Of a stretch of 60,563 nt of DNA, positions 24,442-32,769 are shown one piece after another. This DNA is from Flavobacteriales bacterium UBA7690. Lineage in GTDB: Bacteria; Bacteroidota; Bacteroidia; Flavobacteriales_F; PHOS-HE28. Location: NCBI GenBank assembly GCA_002482775.1, contig DLGQ01000013.1, positions 101,254-161,816 on the forward strand. The letters are read 5' to 3'. The notes under the pieces are model-generated. The model searched no databases and was not told the origin of the DNA. It was given only the letters and a program-made list of their open reading frames with translations. Each line of letters starts with the position of its first letter. Position 1 is the stretch's first letter. The position numbers were made by a program, and so were the translations under genes.

Positions 24442-25869
24442 TCAGAAGTACAACTGGCACACGAACACCGCCGTGATCACACAGGCCAGATCGGCGAGCA
24501 ACATGATGCCCAGCGTGTACCGGCTGTCCTTCACGTTCACACTACCGAAATACAGTGCCACCACATAGAACGTGGTCTCAGCCGCACCTTGGAACAGGCA
24601 GCTCAGCTGGCCGGTGAGGCTGTCGGGTCCGTATGTCTTCATGGCATCCAGCATGAACCCGCGCGAGCCACCGGCACTGAAGGGGCGCATAAGGGCGACT
24701 GGTATGGCATCGATCACCTGCTTGTCCACACCAACGAACGCGAGGGTCCACGAAAGGCCGTCCATCACCACGTTCATAAGGCCACTGTTGCGGAAGATGC
24801 TGAGCGCGGCGAGCATCGCCAGCATGTACGGCAACACGCGCAGGCCGGTGGTGAAGCCGTCCTTCGCACCATGCACGAAACTGTCGAACATGTTGGTGCC
24901 TTTCTCGGTGAAATAGCGTTCCACCAGGAAAGCGTACCCCACGATGAGCCCGATGATGGCGAGCAGCATACCGTTGCTCAGGTTGTCCGTGAAATGGAAC
25001 TTGGCCACGCCTGTGAGGCTGCTGATGTAGGCCATCAACCCACCGATCAGGGCGCTAACGCCGAGCACGCCGAGCATCACCGGCAGGTTGAACAGGTTGA
25101 TCCGTTGTTTCGCCGCCACCAGGAACAACGCCACCAATGTGCCCACGAAGCTGGTGATGATGCACGGGATCATGATGTCCGCTGGGTTGGCCGCACCTTG
25201 TGCAGCTCGGTAGCCGATGATGCTCGTGGGCAGCAATGTGAGGCCCGCGGCATGCAGGCAGAGGAACATGATCTGGCTGTTCGTGGCGCGATCCTTCGTG
25301 GGATTGTCCTCCTGCATGCTCTCCATGGCCTTCAAGCCGAAGGGCGTGGCAGCACTGTCCAGTCCGAGGAAGTTCGCGGCGAAGTTCATCGTCATCAACC
25401 CGTAGGCGGGGTGATCCTTGCGCAATTCGGGGAACACGCGGTGAAAGACAGGGGAGAGGAAGCGCGCCACTTTCTCCATGGCTCGTGAATCGATCAGGAG
25501 GTTGAGCAGCCCGCAGAAGAAGGTGAGGTACCCGATCAGCGGCAGCCACAGGTCGGTGATGGTGTTGCGGCATGTGGCGAAGAGGCCGTCGGCTTGTTGG
25601 GTGCCCAGCGTGGTGACCAGTGCCCCGTTCTTGTTGATGGTGTACGTAGTGTCGCCTGCGCGAACCGCACCAAGGTCTGCCTGCTTGATGCGCGCCACCA
25701 GCGCACTTCCCGGAATGGTGGCCGTATCCACTTCCGCCACGATCAGCGCTTCACCTTGCTTGCCATTGATCAGGCTACCCAAGCTGTATTGCCTGCCCGT
25801 GCCAAGCATCACCAGCACATAGGCGATGCTGAGCAGGATGATGAACGTCCAGAAACGACTGAGGGCCAT
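24442..25869 (-). CDS. Nucleoside recognition (Gate) domain membrane protein, SpmA-SpmB fusion type
   Basis: 475 residues from the ATG at 25869. Two Gate domains: the N-terminal half has TDLWLPLIGYLTFFCGLLNLL and the NFAANFLGLDSAATPFGLKAM segment that marks SpmA, and the C-terminal half carries GAKDGFTTGLRVLPYMLAMLAAL and MRPFSAGGSRGFMLDAM, which mark SpmB. About ten transmembrane helices. Members resemble nucleoside/ferrous-iron transporter gates, and the sporulation name is historical. Substrate unknown. Divergent from a hypothetical membrane protein gene; the two reading frames are close, leaving little space for separate promoters. Confidence 0.88.
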   Translation of the reverse strand: MALSRFWTFIILLSIAYVLVMLGTGRQYSLGSLINGKQGEALIVAEVDTATIPGSALVARIKQADLGAVRAGDTTYTINKNGALVTTLGTQQADGLFATCRNTITDLWLPLIGYLTFFCGLLNLLIDSRAMEKVARFLSPVFHRVFPELRKDHPAYGLMTMNFAANFLGLDSAATPFGLKAMESMQEDNPTKDRATNSQIMFLCLHAAGLTLLPTSIIGYRAAQGAANPADIMIPCIITSFVGTLVALFLVAAKQRINLFNLPVMLGVLGVSALIGGLMAYISSLTGVAKFHFTDNLSNGMLLAIIGLIVGYAFLVERYFTEKGTNMFDSFVHGAKDGFTTGLRVLPYMLAMLAALSIFRNSGLMNVVMDGLSWTLAFVGVDKQVIDAIPVALMRPFSAGGSRGFMLDAMKTYGPDSLTGQLSCLFQGAAETTFYVVALYFGSVNVKDSRYTLGIMLLADLACVITAVFVCQLYF

Positions 25870-25904
25870 GGAGGGCAAAGGACCGGGCCTCCGGCCCAGA
25901 GCCG

Positions 25905-27095
25905 TTGTGTACGCTACGGAAATGGCGAACAAGCTGCTGTGGAAGGACGTCGAAACGCCCCGAAGCACCGTTGCGGTTCAGGCTCGGTAGTTTTGGGGAC
26001 ATCAGCACGCTGCAGATCGATAGGACCCTGGATGGGTGGTACGCGCGAACCGGTGAATGGGCAGGATCGCTCATGATATCGGTGCTTCTCGCGGGGACGG
26101 TGTTCGTGTACCTGGGAGGTGGTGTGGAGCCGATCATGCATGGCGCCGAGTACGCGGCCCTTTCCCAAGCTCCCTTCGGAATGGAACTGGGCGCGGCCAT
26201 GCGTAACCGCATCCTGGCACCGTTGGTCGGATGGCTTCTGCACCTGCGTGGTGCCCACTTCGTGTGGGTGCCGTGGTCATTCCTCGTCGGCTTCCTTGCA
26301 CTGGTGAATGTCTGGGCCAGGCGGCTTGGGGCCGGAAGCACGTTGGCCGTGGTCACCACCGTTTGCGTGGCCTTCTCCGGAAGTACCATGCTTTCGCTGA
26401 TCGCACCGGGTTATGTGGATGCCGTGAGCTTTTTCCTGCTCGGGGTGGCGTTCATGCAGGTGCAACGAAAACTACTTTCCACAGCCTGCTTGGCCTTGGC
26501 CATCATGAACCACGAGGTATCCGCTTTCATGGCCCCTGCATGGCTGATCTACGGTGCCCCTTCCGAACGGCAGTTCCCCTGGTTCCGTGAACGCTTAGTG
26601 CTGTTAGGGGCGTTGTTGCTCCCGTATGCTACGTACCGCTGGTGGGTTACACTTCACGATGCGAAGGCACTTTCCCTGAACTACTACTTCGCCCCACAGA
26701 ACCTCAAGGACTGCCTTGGTGTTGGGCTCGTGGGATGGATCACAGGGATCTTCGCCGTGTTCCGCCTCCACTGGCTGGTCGTGTTGTTCGTTCTGATATC
26801 GGATCGCAAAGCATTCAATACCCGGCGTCTTGGCTGGAACCTGGTCTTGTTGGCCTCGCTTTGCGCCACGCTCGTTGTCGCTTATGATAGCACGCGCTTG
26901 TTCAGCTTCGCATTTCCGCTACTGGTCATCGGTTCGGTCGAACTGGGTAGACGCTGGGGAGCCAACAGGGCCATCACCATCATGCTGATCATTTGGGGCT
27001 TGAACTTCCTGATCCCGCCCTATACCACCACGGGTGAGAGGTCCTATCCACTTCACGGCATTGTTGACCGGATCCCGCAGGCAACCCGACCATGA
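25905..27095 (+). CDS. Hypothetical multi-pass membrane protein (GT-C-like)
   Basis: Up to 396 codons with about nine transmembrane helices. The start is uncertain: the first in-frame codon is TTG (25905), and the first in-frame ATG is at 26073, just before the first helix; coding-like residues upstream (LQIDRTLDGWYARTGEW) suggest a non-ATG start between them. The segment MRNRILAPLVGWLL and the later ALAIMNHEVSAFMAPAWLIY are reminiscent of integral-membrane GT-C glycosyltransferases and related Bacteroidota proteins, but I see no diagnostic acidic pair in the first loop. Possible role in surface glycan synthesis; this is inference. Confidence 0.6.
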   Translation: MCTLRKWRTSCCGRTSKRPEAPLRFRLGSFGDISTLQIDRTLDGWYARTGEWAGSLMISVLLAGTVFVYLGGGVEPIMHGAEYAALSQAPFGMELGAAMRNRILAPLVGWLLHLRGAHFVWVPWSFLVGFLALVNVWARRLGAGSTLAVVTTVCVAFSGSTMLSLIAPGYVDAVSFFLLGVAFMQVQRKLLSTACLALAIMNHEVSAFMAPAWLIYGAPSERQFPWFRERLVLLGALLLPYATYRWWVTLHDAKALSLNYYFAPQNLKDCLGVGLVGWITGIFAVFRLHWLVVLFVLISDRKAFNTRRLGWNLVLLASLCATLVVAYDSTRLFSFAFPLLVIGSVELGRRWGANRAITIMLIIWGLNFLIPPYTTTGERSYPLHGIVDRIPQATRP

Positions 27096-27141
27096 TACCA
27101 AGGGCGCTGTCTGATGTTATCCGTGTAATGCTGTCGCTGGC

Positions 27142-27149
27142 TACTTTAG
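27142..27149 (+). promoter_or_regulatory. -7-like box of the OmpA gene
   Basis: TACTTTAG, matching TAnnTTTG except the seventh base, 19 bases before the OmpA ATG. No clear TTTG was found at the expected upstream distance. Confidence 0.4.
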
Positions 27150-27168
27150 GCCCTTCAACCTCGTGAAC

Positions 27169-28059
27169 ATGAAACGGACGATCCTCTTGTCGCTTGGCCT
27201 AGTCGTACTGCTGGGTTCCTGCGTATCGAAAAAGAAATACACCGCCATCCAGGCCAGTAACGAAACGCTCAAGACCAAGTTGGATGAGGCGAACCGCGCC
27301 CTTGGCGACTGCAACAGCCAGAAGTCGGTCCTGGATGCCCGCCTCGCAGAGATCCAGAACAAGAACCAGCATCTGCAAGACCAGATCGGCCAGTTGAACA
27401 ATACCAACGCCGCCCTGCTCAATAACGTGGGCCAGATGGCAACCTTATCGGCCAAAGAAGCGGAGAACCTGGAGAAATCCTTGGAGCAGATCAAGGAGCA
27501 GGATCTGCGGATCCGGACTCTGCACGATGCCCTCACCAAGAAGGATTCGGTGACCCTCGCCCTGGTGGTGAACCTGAAAAGCGCCCTCGGGAACTTGAAC
27601 GATACGGATGTGGTGGTGAACGTGGAGAAGAGCGTGGTCTTCATCTCGCTGAGCGATAAAATGGTGTTCTCCAGTGGAAGCACCACCATTTCGCCCCGTG
27701 CCAAGGACGTGCTCGCGAAAGTGGCCACCGTGGTGAACGCGAAACCCGACATGGAGGTGCTGGTGGAAGGGCATACGGACAATGTTCCCGTGAGCAAGGA
27801 ATGCATCAAGGACAACTGGGACCTCAGTGTTCAGCGTGCCGTGGCCATTACGCGCGTATTGCAGAAGGACTACGCGGTCGCTCCCGGTCGTATCACCGCA
27901 GGTGGTCGTTCGGAATATGTACCCTTGGTAGCCAACGATACCCCGGAGAACCGCAGCACCAACCGCCGCACGCGCATCGTTATCCTGCCCAAGATGGACC
28001 AGTTCTATGGCATGATCGAGGATGGGCTGAAGCAGGCTGAGCAGTTGGAGAACAAGTAG
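27169..28059 (+). CDS. OmpA-family outer membrane lipoprotein
   Basis: 296 residues from the ATG at 27169 (a GTG two codons earlier is also in frame). Lipobox LLGSC (Cys18). A coiled-coil region about 25-120 (YTAIQASNETLKTKLDEANR...NLEKSLEQIKEQDLRI) precedes an OmpA C-terminal peptidoglycan-binding domain (about 150-285) with VEGHTDNVPVSK, NWDLSVQRAVAITRVL and RSTNRRTRIVI. It likely links the outer membrane to the cell wall. No N-terminal beta barrel is present. Followed by a bidirectional terminator. Confidence 0.92.
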   Translation: MKRTILLSLGLVVLLGSCVSKKKYTAIQASNETLKTKLDEANRALGDCNSQKSVLDARLAEIQNKNQHLQDQIGQLNNTNAALLNNVGQMATLSAKEAENLEKSLEQIKEQDLRIRTLHDALTKKDSVTLALVVNLKSALGNLNDTDVVVNVEKSVVFISLSDKMVFSSGSTTISPRAKDVLAKVATVVNAKPDMEVLVEGHTDNVPVSKECIKDNWDLSVQRAVAITRVLQKDYAVAPGRITAGGRSEYVPLVANDTPENRSTNRRTRIVILPKMDQFYGMIEDGLKQAEQLENK

Positions 28060-28078
28060 GCCGAACCTCGCCCCTAGA

Positions 28079-28110
28079 GAACGCCCTTGATCGCAAGTTC
28101 AAGGGCGTTC
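28079..28110. terminator. Bidirectional intrinsic terminator
   Basis: Perfect 12-bp stem GAACGCCCTTGA (28079-28090) with its complement (28099-28110), eight-base loop, between convergent OmpA and VOC genes; the + strand exits into TTCGTG, the - strand into TCTAGGGG. Confidence 0.75.
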
Positions 28111-28130
28111 TTCGTGCGGGATGCGTTTGC

Positions 28131-28565
28131 CTAACCGGTTCCACCCGGCTCCCCGTAGGATATCATCCAGTTGATGCCGAACCGGTCGCGGAGCATGGCG
28201 AATTGCTTCGCCCAGAAGGTGGTTGTCAATTCCATGGTCACCTTGCCCCCCTCGCGGAGCGCATCGTACCACGCACGCGCTTGGGCCTCGCTGGCCGGGT
28301 TCAAGGAGAGGTGGACATTGTTGCCCGCGTTGAACGGATCACCATGACCCTCGGGTGCATCGCTGCCCATGAGGAACGGGGTTCCATCAACGTTCAATGT
28401 GACGTGCATCACCTTATCGCCATAGTCCGCCGGTACGCTGTATTCCGGTGGCATCTCCTTGAAACGACCGATGTATCCGATATCTCCGGCGAAGGTCTTT
28501 TTGTAGAAATTGAAAGCCTCTTCGCAAGTGCCCGGGAAGTTGAGGTAGGGGGTGGGTGCTGGCAT
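28131..28565 (-). CDS. VOC (PhnB-like) family protein
   Basis: 144 residues with the paired beta-alpha-beta-beta-beta layout of the vicinal oxygen chelate superfamily, PhnB subgroup: PYLNFPGTCEEAFNFYKKTFAGDI at the N-terminus, MHVTLNVDGTPFLMGSD in the middle, and LTTTFWAKQFAMLRDRFGINWMI at the end, typical of the WG/FG-x-DRFG-x-xW motif. These proteins bind small molecules and sometimes metals, and function is rarely known. A TAGTTTCA box (28570-28577, minus strand) ends four bases before the ATG, suggesting a leaderless transcript. Confidence 0.88.
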   Translation of the reverse strand: MPAPTPYLNFPGTCEEAFNFYKKTFAGDIGYIGRFKEMPPEYSVPADYGDKVMHVTLNVDGTPFLMGSDAPEGHGDPFNAGNNVHLSLNPASEAQARAWYDALREGGKVTMELTTTFWAKQFAMLRDRFGINWMISYGEPGGTG

Positions 28566-28591
28566 GATGTGAAACTAGTGATCACCTGCGA

Positions 28592-28993
28592 TCAAAGCCG
28601 CAGCGCTCCGTGTTGTGCCAACCACGCCCTGATCTCCGCTTCATCACTGGAGATCTTCGTGGGGAACGCAGCGGGGAACAGCCCGAAGTACATGTTGGCG
28701 GCAAGAGCCAAGACCTTGTTGCTCACCAATACGCCCATTGCCGTAATGGTGCCGGCATGCTCTCCGAACAGGTCTGTTTGCAAGGCGGCGGGCTCCCAAT
28801 CCAGATCACCGGAGGCCAAGTAGAACAAAGGTCCCTTGCGTCCGGAGAGCAGTTCCTCGCGGGCCTTCAACGAAGCCTTCAGTCCCACCACATCGATGCG
28901 GACATCGGAACGTATATGCACCTCTACCAAGTCGTTGGCAGCAAGCAGGATACGCGCCATTGGAATATCTATTGAAGCTCCTGAACTGGGCAT
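28592..28993 (-). CDS. STAS/SpoIIAA-like protein (DUF7793-like)
   Basis: 133 residues from an ATG at 28993; other in-frame ATGs lie at 29014 and 28960, and the choice is uncertain. The sequence LVEVHIRSDVRIDVVGLKASLKAREELLSGRKGPLFYLASG followed by TAMGVLVSNKVLALAANMYFGLFPAAFPTKISSDEAEIRAWL fits the STAS-like fold seen in small Bacteroidota proteins of about 125 residues. These are cytoplasmic proteins of unknown function, possibly partners of a signalling pathway. No partner kinase or phosphatase gene is adjacent. Confidence 0.65.
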   Translation of the reverse strand: MPSSGASIDIPMARILLAANDLVEVHIRSDVRIDVVGLKASLKAREELLSGRKGPLFYLASGDLDWEPAALQTDLFGEHAGTITAMGVLVSNKVLALAANMYFGLFPAAFPTKISSDEAEIRAWLAQHGALRL

Positions 28994-29365
28994 GACAAGG
29001 GGAGAGGAATGCATGACCGCCAGTCCAAGATACTCATAGGGCCAACTGGTCAGCCTCCATTGTGCCCTTGACCATGATTTCCGGGACATACGGTTAGTGT
29101 TGTGCCCGAATGCGCCCAAGGATGACTTTGAACGTTCTTGATCACTTTCGGTCAGAACCACATCGGTCCTCACCAGCAAAGCGCGATGAAGAGCATGGTC
29201 GACGGGACCCTTGCTCGAATGGACCCTTGCGCGACTGTGCCAGCAATGTGTTGATGGTCGGCCCTACGGATCACGGTATTTCATTGGAACGACCTGATGC
29301 AGGTGGAAAACAGAGATCCCCGCCGATGTTCCTCGACAGGGATCCCGACGGTAGATATGAGGGTG
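28994..29365. other. Intergenic stretch
   Basis: 372 bases between the STAS-like gene and the SPFH gene, both on the minus strand. Apart from the terminator at 29315-29344 I see no gene-like reading frame, repeat or promoter box here. The short open frames present lack conserved-looking sequence. Confidence 0.5.
29315..29344 (-). terminator. Intrinsic terminator after the SPFH gene
   Basis: Read on the minus strand: 11-bp stem GATCCCTGTCG with CGGCGGGGATC (two G-U pairs), loop AGGAACAT, then TCTGTTTTCC. Confidence 0.65.
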
Positions 29366-30358
29366 TCAGCCTTTCTTGTTCGCCTCTAGCATCTCTTTGA
29401 TGCCGCCTACACTGCTGAGCACGCCAGTTGCTTCGTACGGCATGTAGATCACCTTGTTGTTCTGGCCGCTGGTCATTTCTTTCAGCGTTTCCAAGTACTT
29501 CATGGCGATGAGGTAGTTCGTTGGATCGGCCTTGGTGCCTTTGATCGCTTCGGTCACCAAGCGGATGGCTTCTGCTTCACCCTGTGCACGACGGATACGT
29601 GCTTGTGCATCACCTTCAGCCTCTAGGATCTGGCCTTGCTTCTGGCCTTCAGCCGTGGTGATCTCCGCCTGTTGCACACCTTCAGCCTGCAACACCGCAG
29701 CGCGTTTGCTACCCTCGGCATCGATGATCTGCGCACGCTTATCACGCTCGGCACGCATCTGTTTCTCCATGGCCTCGCGGATGTCGCGCGGTGGGTTGAT
29801 GTCCTGCAGTTCCACACGATTCACCTTCACACCCCACTTGTTGCTGGCTTCATCCAGGATGGCGCGCAATTTCATGTTGATGGTGTCGCGGCTGGTGAGG
29901 CACTCGTCCAGGTCCAACTCGCCGATCACGTTACGGAGCGTGGTCTGCGTGAGTTTCTCGATGGCCATCGGTAGGTTCTCGATCTCGTACATCGCCTTCA
30001 CGGGGTCCATCACTTGGAAGTAGAGCAGCGCATTGATCTCCGTCATCACGTTATCCTTGGTGATCACGTTCTGGCGCGGGAAATCGAACACCGCTTCGCG
30101 AAGATCGATGCGTTCTTTCTTGATGAACTGGACATACTTGTTGCCATCGGGAAGGTCGCGCGTGATGCGGGAGATGATCTCGCGGGGCTTGTCGAACACG
30201 GGAATGATGATGTTGAAGCCGGCCACCAACGTGGTGCGGTATTTCCCGAAGCGCTCGATCACCATCGCTTCACTTTGCTGAACGATGCGCACACCCTTGG
30301 CGATCAAGAAGATCACGAAGACGGCGAGGAGTAAGAGTATGATGGTTCCTGCTTGCAT
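29366..30358 (-). CDS. SPFH/band 7 (slipin-like) membrane protein
   Basis: 330 residues. One N-terminal transmembrane helix (about 4-22), then the SPFH/band 7 domain (VVQQSEAMVIERFGKY, VFDKPREIISR, ALLYFQVMDPVKAMYEIENL, LRNVIGELDLDECL) and a long Ala/Glu/Arg-rich coiled coil (EKQMRAERDKRAQIIDAEG onward). Such proteins oligomerise into ring-like assemblies at the inner membrane and are linked to protease and lipid-domain organisation. The NfeD gene directly upstream (38-base gap, same strand) is its usual partner. Confidence 0.92.
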   Translation of the reverse strand: MQAGTIILLLLAVFVIFLIAKGVRIVQQSEAMVIERFGKYRTTLVAGFNIIIPVFDKPREIISRITRDLPDGNKYVQFIKKERIDLREAVFDFPRQNVITKDNVMTEINALLYFQVMDPVKAMYEIENLPMAIEKLTQTTLRNVIGELDLDECLTSRDTINMKLRAILDEASNKWGVKVNRVELQDINPPRDIREAMEKQMRAERDKRAQIIDAEGSKRAAVLQAEGVQQAEITTAEGQKQGQILEAEGDAQARIRRAQGEAEAIRLVTEAIKGTKADPTNYLIAMKYLETLKEMTSGQNNKVIYMPYEATGVLSSVGGIKEMLEANKKG

Positions 30359-30396
30359 GGTGGTGAGGGGTTGTTGAGGGGAACAGTCGAAGCCGA

Positions 30397-30840
30397 TCAG
30401 GCATCAAGGGGTTTCACGATGAGGGTATTGCTTTCCACGCGCACGACTTCCACGAGGTCGCCCACGCGCAGCACGCGGTCGCTTACACATTCGGCACGCC
30501 AGTCATCTCCGGCGGCGCTCACGCGGCCCAAGCGTAGCCCGGGTTCGAAGTCCTGTGTCACCTTGCCGCGCTGGCCCACGAGGGCATCCATGTTCGTTTT
30601 CACGTCCGGGCCGTTCCACATGCGTTTCATCAGGATCGGGCGAATGGTGAAGAACGCGATAAGGGCGAAAGTGCTGAAGCCCACCAATTGAACGCCTACT
30701 CCGAAGCCGAGCACGGCTGCGATACTGGCGCCGACACAGCCGATACCCAAACAGACCAGGAAGAAGCCCGGGACGAAGATCTCCAGGATGAAGAGGATGA
30801 TCGCTACACCCGCCCACCAATGCCATTGAAAGAAGTCCAT
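30397..30840 (-). CDS. NfeD-family membrane protein
   Basis: 147 residues from the ATG at 30840. Three or four hydrophobic helices (WWAGVAIILFILEIFVPGFFLVCLG, GASIAAVLGFGVGVQLVGFSTFALIAFF) are followed by a C-terminal OB-fold domain (LVGQRGKVTQDF, GRVSAAGDDWRAEC, LRVGDLVEVVRVESNTLIVKP). The ILEIFVPG motif is standard for NfeD. This is the short form lacking the ClpP-like protease domain. NfeD and SPFH proteins work as a pair in the cytoplasmic membrane, consistent with the tight operon. Confidence 0.93.
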   Translation of the reverse strand: MDFFQWHWWAGVAIILFILEIFVPGFFLVCLGIGCVGASIAAVLGFGVGVQLVGFSTFALIAFFTIRPILMKRMWNGPDVKTNMDALVGQRGKVTQDFEPGLRLGRVSAAGDDWRAECVSDRVLRVGDLVEVVRVESNTLIVKPLDA

Positions 30841-30957
30841 GGTTCTATCGTGCTTACACGGCGCAAGATAGAAGCGCCCCCATAGCATACACCCCCACTT
30901 CGGATGAACGGCGGTGGTGTGGGATGAACGCACGGCGGGCCTTTGGATCGCCGGGGT

Positions 30958-30965
30958 TACTTTCG
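30958..30965 (+). promoter_or_regulatory. -7-like box at the head of the polysaccharide locus
   Basis: TACTTTCG, seven bases before the flippase ATG, matching TAnnTTTG except one base. No TTTG lies at the expected 17-23 base spacing; a TTTG at 30942 is too close. The flippase mRNA may be leaderless. Confidence 0.4.
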
Positions 30966-30972
30966 GCACCGC

Positions 30973-32769
30973 ATGAAACCCGGCGTGCTCGCCCATTTCC
31001 GTACTCCCGAGGGGCGAGACCAGCTCATGACCTATGCCACCGAGGCCGGGGCTCTGTTGGGTATGTTGTTGACCTATCGACTGGCGGCTTATTCCAGCAA
31101 GACGGATCTGGACTTGTACGTGATCGCACGGCGCACCATAGCCTTTGTGTTCCCGGTGGTGTTGATGGGGGCGATGGTGGGCCTTACGCGGTTCACCACC
31201 ATGAGCGCCACGCCGGAGATCGCACGCCGGTATTTACGTGGAGCACTAAGTTGGGTGATCCCGCTCGGTGTGGTGATCTGGTTGCTGTGCTTCCTGTTGG
31301 CGCGTCCGTTGGCATGGGGCATCTACGGCAGTGAAGCGGGCATACCCTTCATTCCACCGCTCGGCGCCATGACATTGGGCATCGCGCTGCACGGGGTTGC
31401 CTACGGATACCTGCGCGGACGTGGAGCCATCCTTATCGCGAACGCGTTGCAACTCTTCGTGCTCGCGGTGGCACCCTGTTTGGCCTTCGTCCTTTTCGAT
31501 GAAATGGTGCATGTGCTGTGGGCAACGGGCCTTGCGTGGGTGTTCTCCGCCTTGCTCTCCATCAGCCGTAGCATGCTTTTGCCCACGGGTTCTTATCGCC
31601 GGGAAGGAGCGGAGCTACTGCGTTACGGGCTTCCGCGCGTCCCCGGTGATGTCGCGCTCGGAGCCCTGCTCACTATTCCGGGATATGTCGCGCTGCGCAC
31701 CTATGGCATCGACTCCAGCGGCGAGGTCGGCTTCGGCGCAACGTTGCTGAATATCGCCGCAGCGGTGTTCTCTCCGGTGGCCTTGCTGTTGTTGCCCGCC
31801 GCCGCCGCACAGCTCGCTGGTGGTGATCATGCGGGGCTGGCGCAGCGCATCCGTGGCATGGAACGCTTGATCCTTCTTGCTTCCATCGGGTTGATGCTGA
31901 GCTTCGAGTTGTTGGCCGTTCCCGTGTTGGACATCTACCTCGGGCCTAGCGGTGCGGAATACGTGGACATGTCGCGTCTGATCTTCATCGGTGCGCTGCC
32001 CTTCGCGTATTTCAATGGCATGCGCAGCTTGTTGGATGCCTACTTCCGCACGCCACGCAACGGTGTCAACCTCATGGCGGCGTTCCTGATCCTGCTGGTG
32101 GGCAGTGCGGTCCACTTGTTCATTCCCACTCCGTGGTATACCATGGCCGTGGTGCTCAACATTGCGCTTTTCTACTTGGGTTATACAACTTGGCGCGATG
32201 TCGCTTTCGTGCGTTCCGAGCTGGAACGTTTGGCGGTGCGTGGCGAAGAACACATCGGCGTTGTGGTGGTGATACCCGACAATGAAGAAGGCGAGGCCTA
32301 CACCGATTCACGCGATCAGGCCGTTCTATTCACACGCTACGGTGCGGAGGTCACCATGTTCCACTTGCCGTCGCGTACGTCGCCCACACGGTTGTTGCGT
32401 TCGCGCCGTGAGTTGAAGAAGTTGCTGCACACGGTGCGCCCCGATGTGGTGCATGTGCATTACGGATCAGTGGCCGCGCTGTTCACTGTGCTTACGAGTT
32501 CGGTGCCGGTGATGGTCACTTTCATGGGCGATGATCTGGACCGCAGCCGCGTGGATGGTGTGGTGCGTTCGCGCTTGGGCGGATTCTTCTCGCAGGTCGC
32601 GGCCTTCTTCGCAGCGGGCATCATCTGTACGGATGAGATCGTGCGCGAGCATCTGTGGTGGCGAACGAGCGAGGCGCATGTCATGGGCACTGGTCCGCAC
32701 GAGGCGGAAGCCCAGGCCGTGTTGAACCACCTGCGTACCGTGGCGTTCCACAAAACAGAGGAGGTGTGA
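30973..32769 (+). CDS. Polysaccharide flippase (Wzx-like) fused to an N-terminal GT4-type half domain
   Basis: 598 residues from the ATG at 30973 (a TTG 30 bases upstream is in frame). Residues about 20-412 form a 12-helix MATE/MOP-type polysaccharide flippase (LGMLLTYRLAAYSSKTDLDLYV, LRYGLPRVPGDVALGALLTI, SLLDAYFRTPRNGVN). Residues about 425-598 are a Rossmann domain like the acceptor half of GT4 enzymes (HIGVVVVIPDNEEG, LLHTVRPDVVHVHYGSVAALF, VTFMGDD, ICTDEIVREHLW); the UDP-sugar-binding C-terminal half is absent. The end GTGPHEAEAQAVL resembles a GT4 C-domain loop. It would flip lipid-linked oligosaccharides; the extra domain's purpose is unknown. Stop overlaps the next start (GTGA). Confidence 0.8.
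   Translation: MKPGVLAHFRTPEGRDQLMTYATEAGALLGMLLTYRLAAYSSKTDLDLYVIARRTIAFVFPVVLMGAMVGLTRFTTMSATPEIARRYLRGALSWVIPLGVVIWLLCFLLARPLAWGIYGSEAGIPFIPPLGAMTLGIALHGVAYGYLRGRGAILIANALQLFVLAVAPCLAFVLFDEMVHVLWATGLAWVFSALLSISRSMLLPTGSYRREGAELLRYGLPRVPGDVALGALLTIPGYVALRTYGIDSSGEVGFGATLLNIAAAVFSPVALLLLPAAAAQLAGGDHAGLAQRIRGMERLILLASIGLMLSFELLAVPVLDIYLGPSGAEYVDMSRLIFIGALPFAYFNGMRSLLDAYFRTPRNGVNLMAAFLILLVGSAVHLFIPTPWYTMAVVLNIALFYLGYTTWRDVAFVRSELERLAVRGEEHIGVVVVIPDNEEGEAYTDSRDQAVLFTRYGAEVTMFHLPSRTSPTRLLRSRRELKKLLHTVRPDVVHVHYGSVAALFTVLTSSVPVMVTFMGDDLDRSRVDGVVRSRLGGFFSQVAAFFAAGIICTDEIVREHLWWRTSEAHVMGTGPHEAEAQAVLNHLRTVAFHKTEEV

Noticed and set aside
29110..29400. Possible small gene on the + strand between the STAS-like and SPFH genes
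   Set aside because: It runs antisense into the end of the SPFH gene and across its terminator, has no motif and contains disordered-looking sequence.
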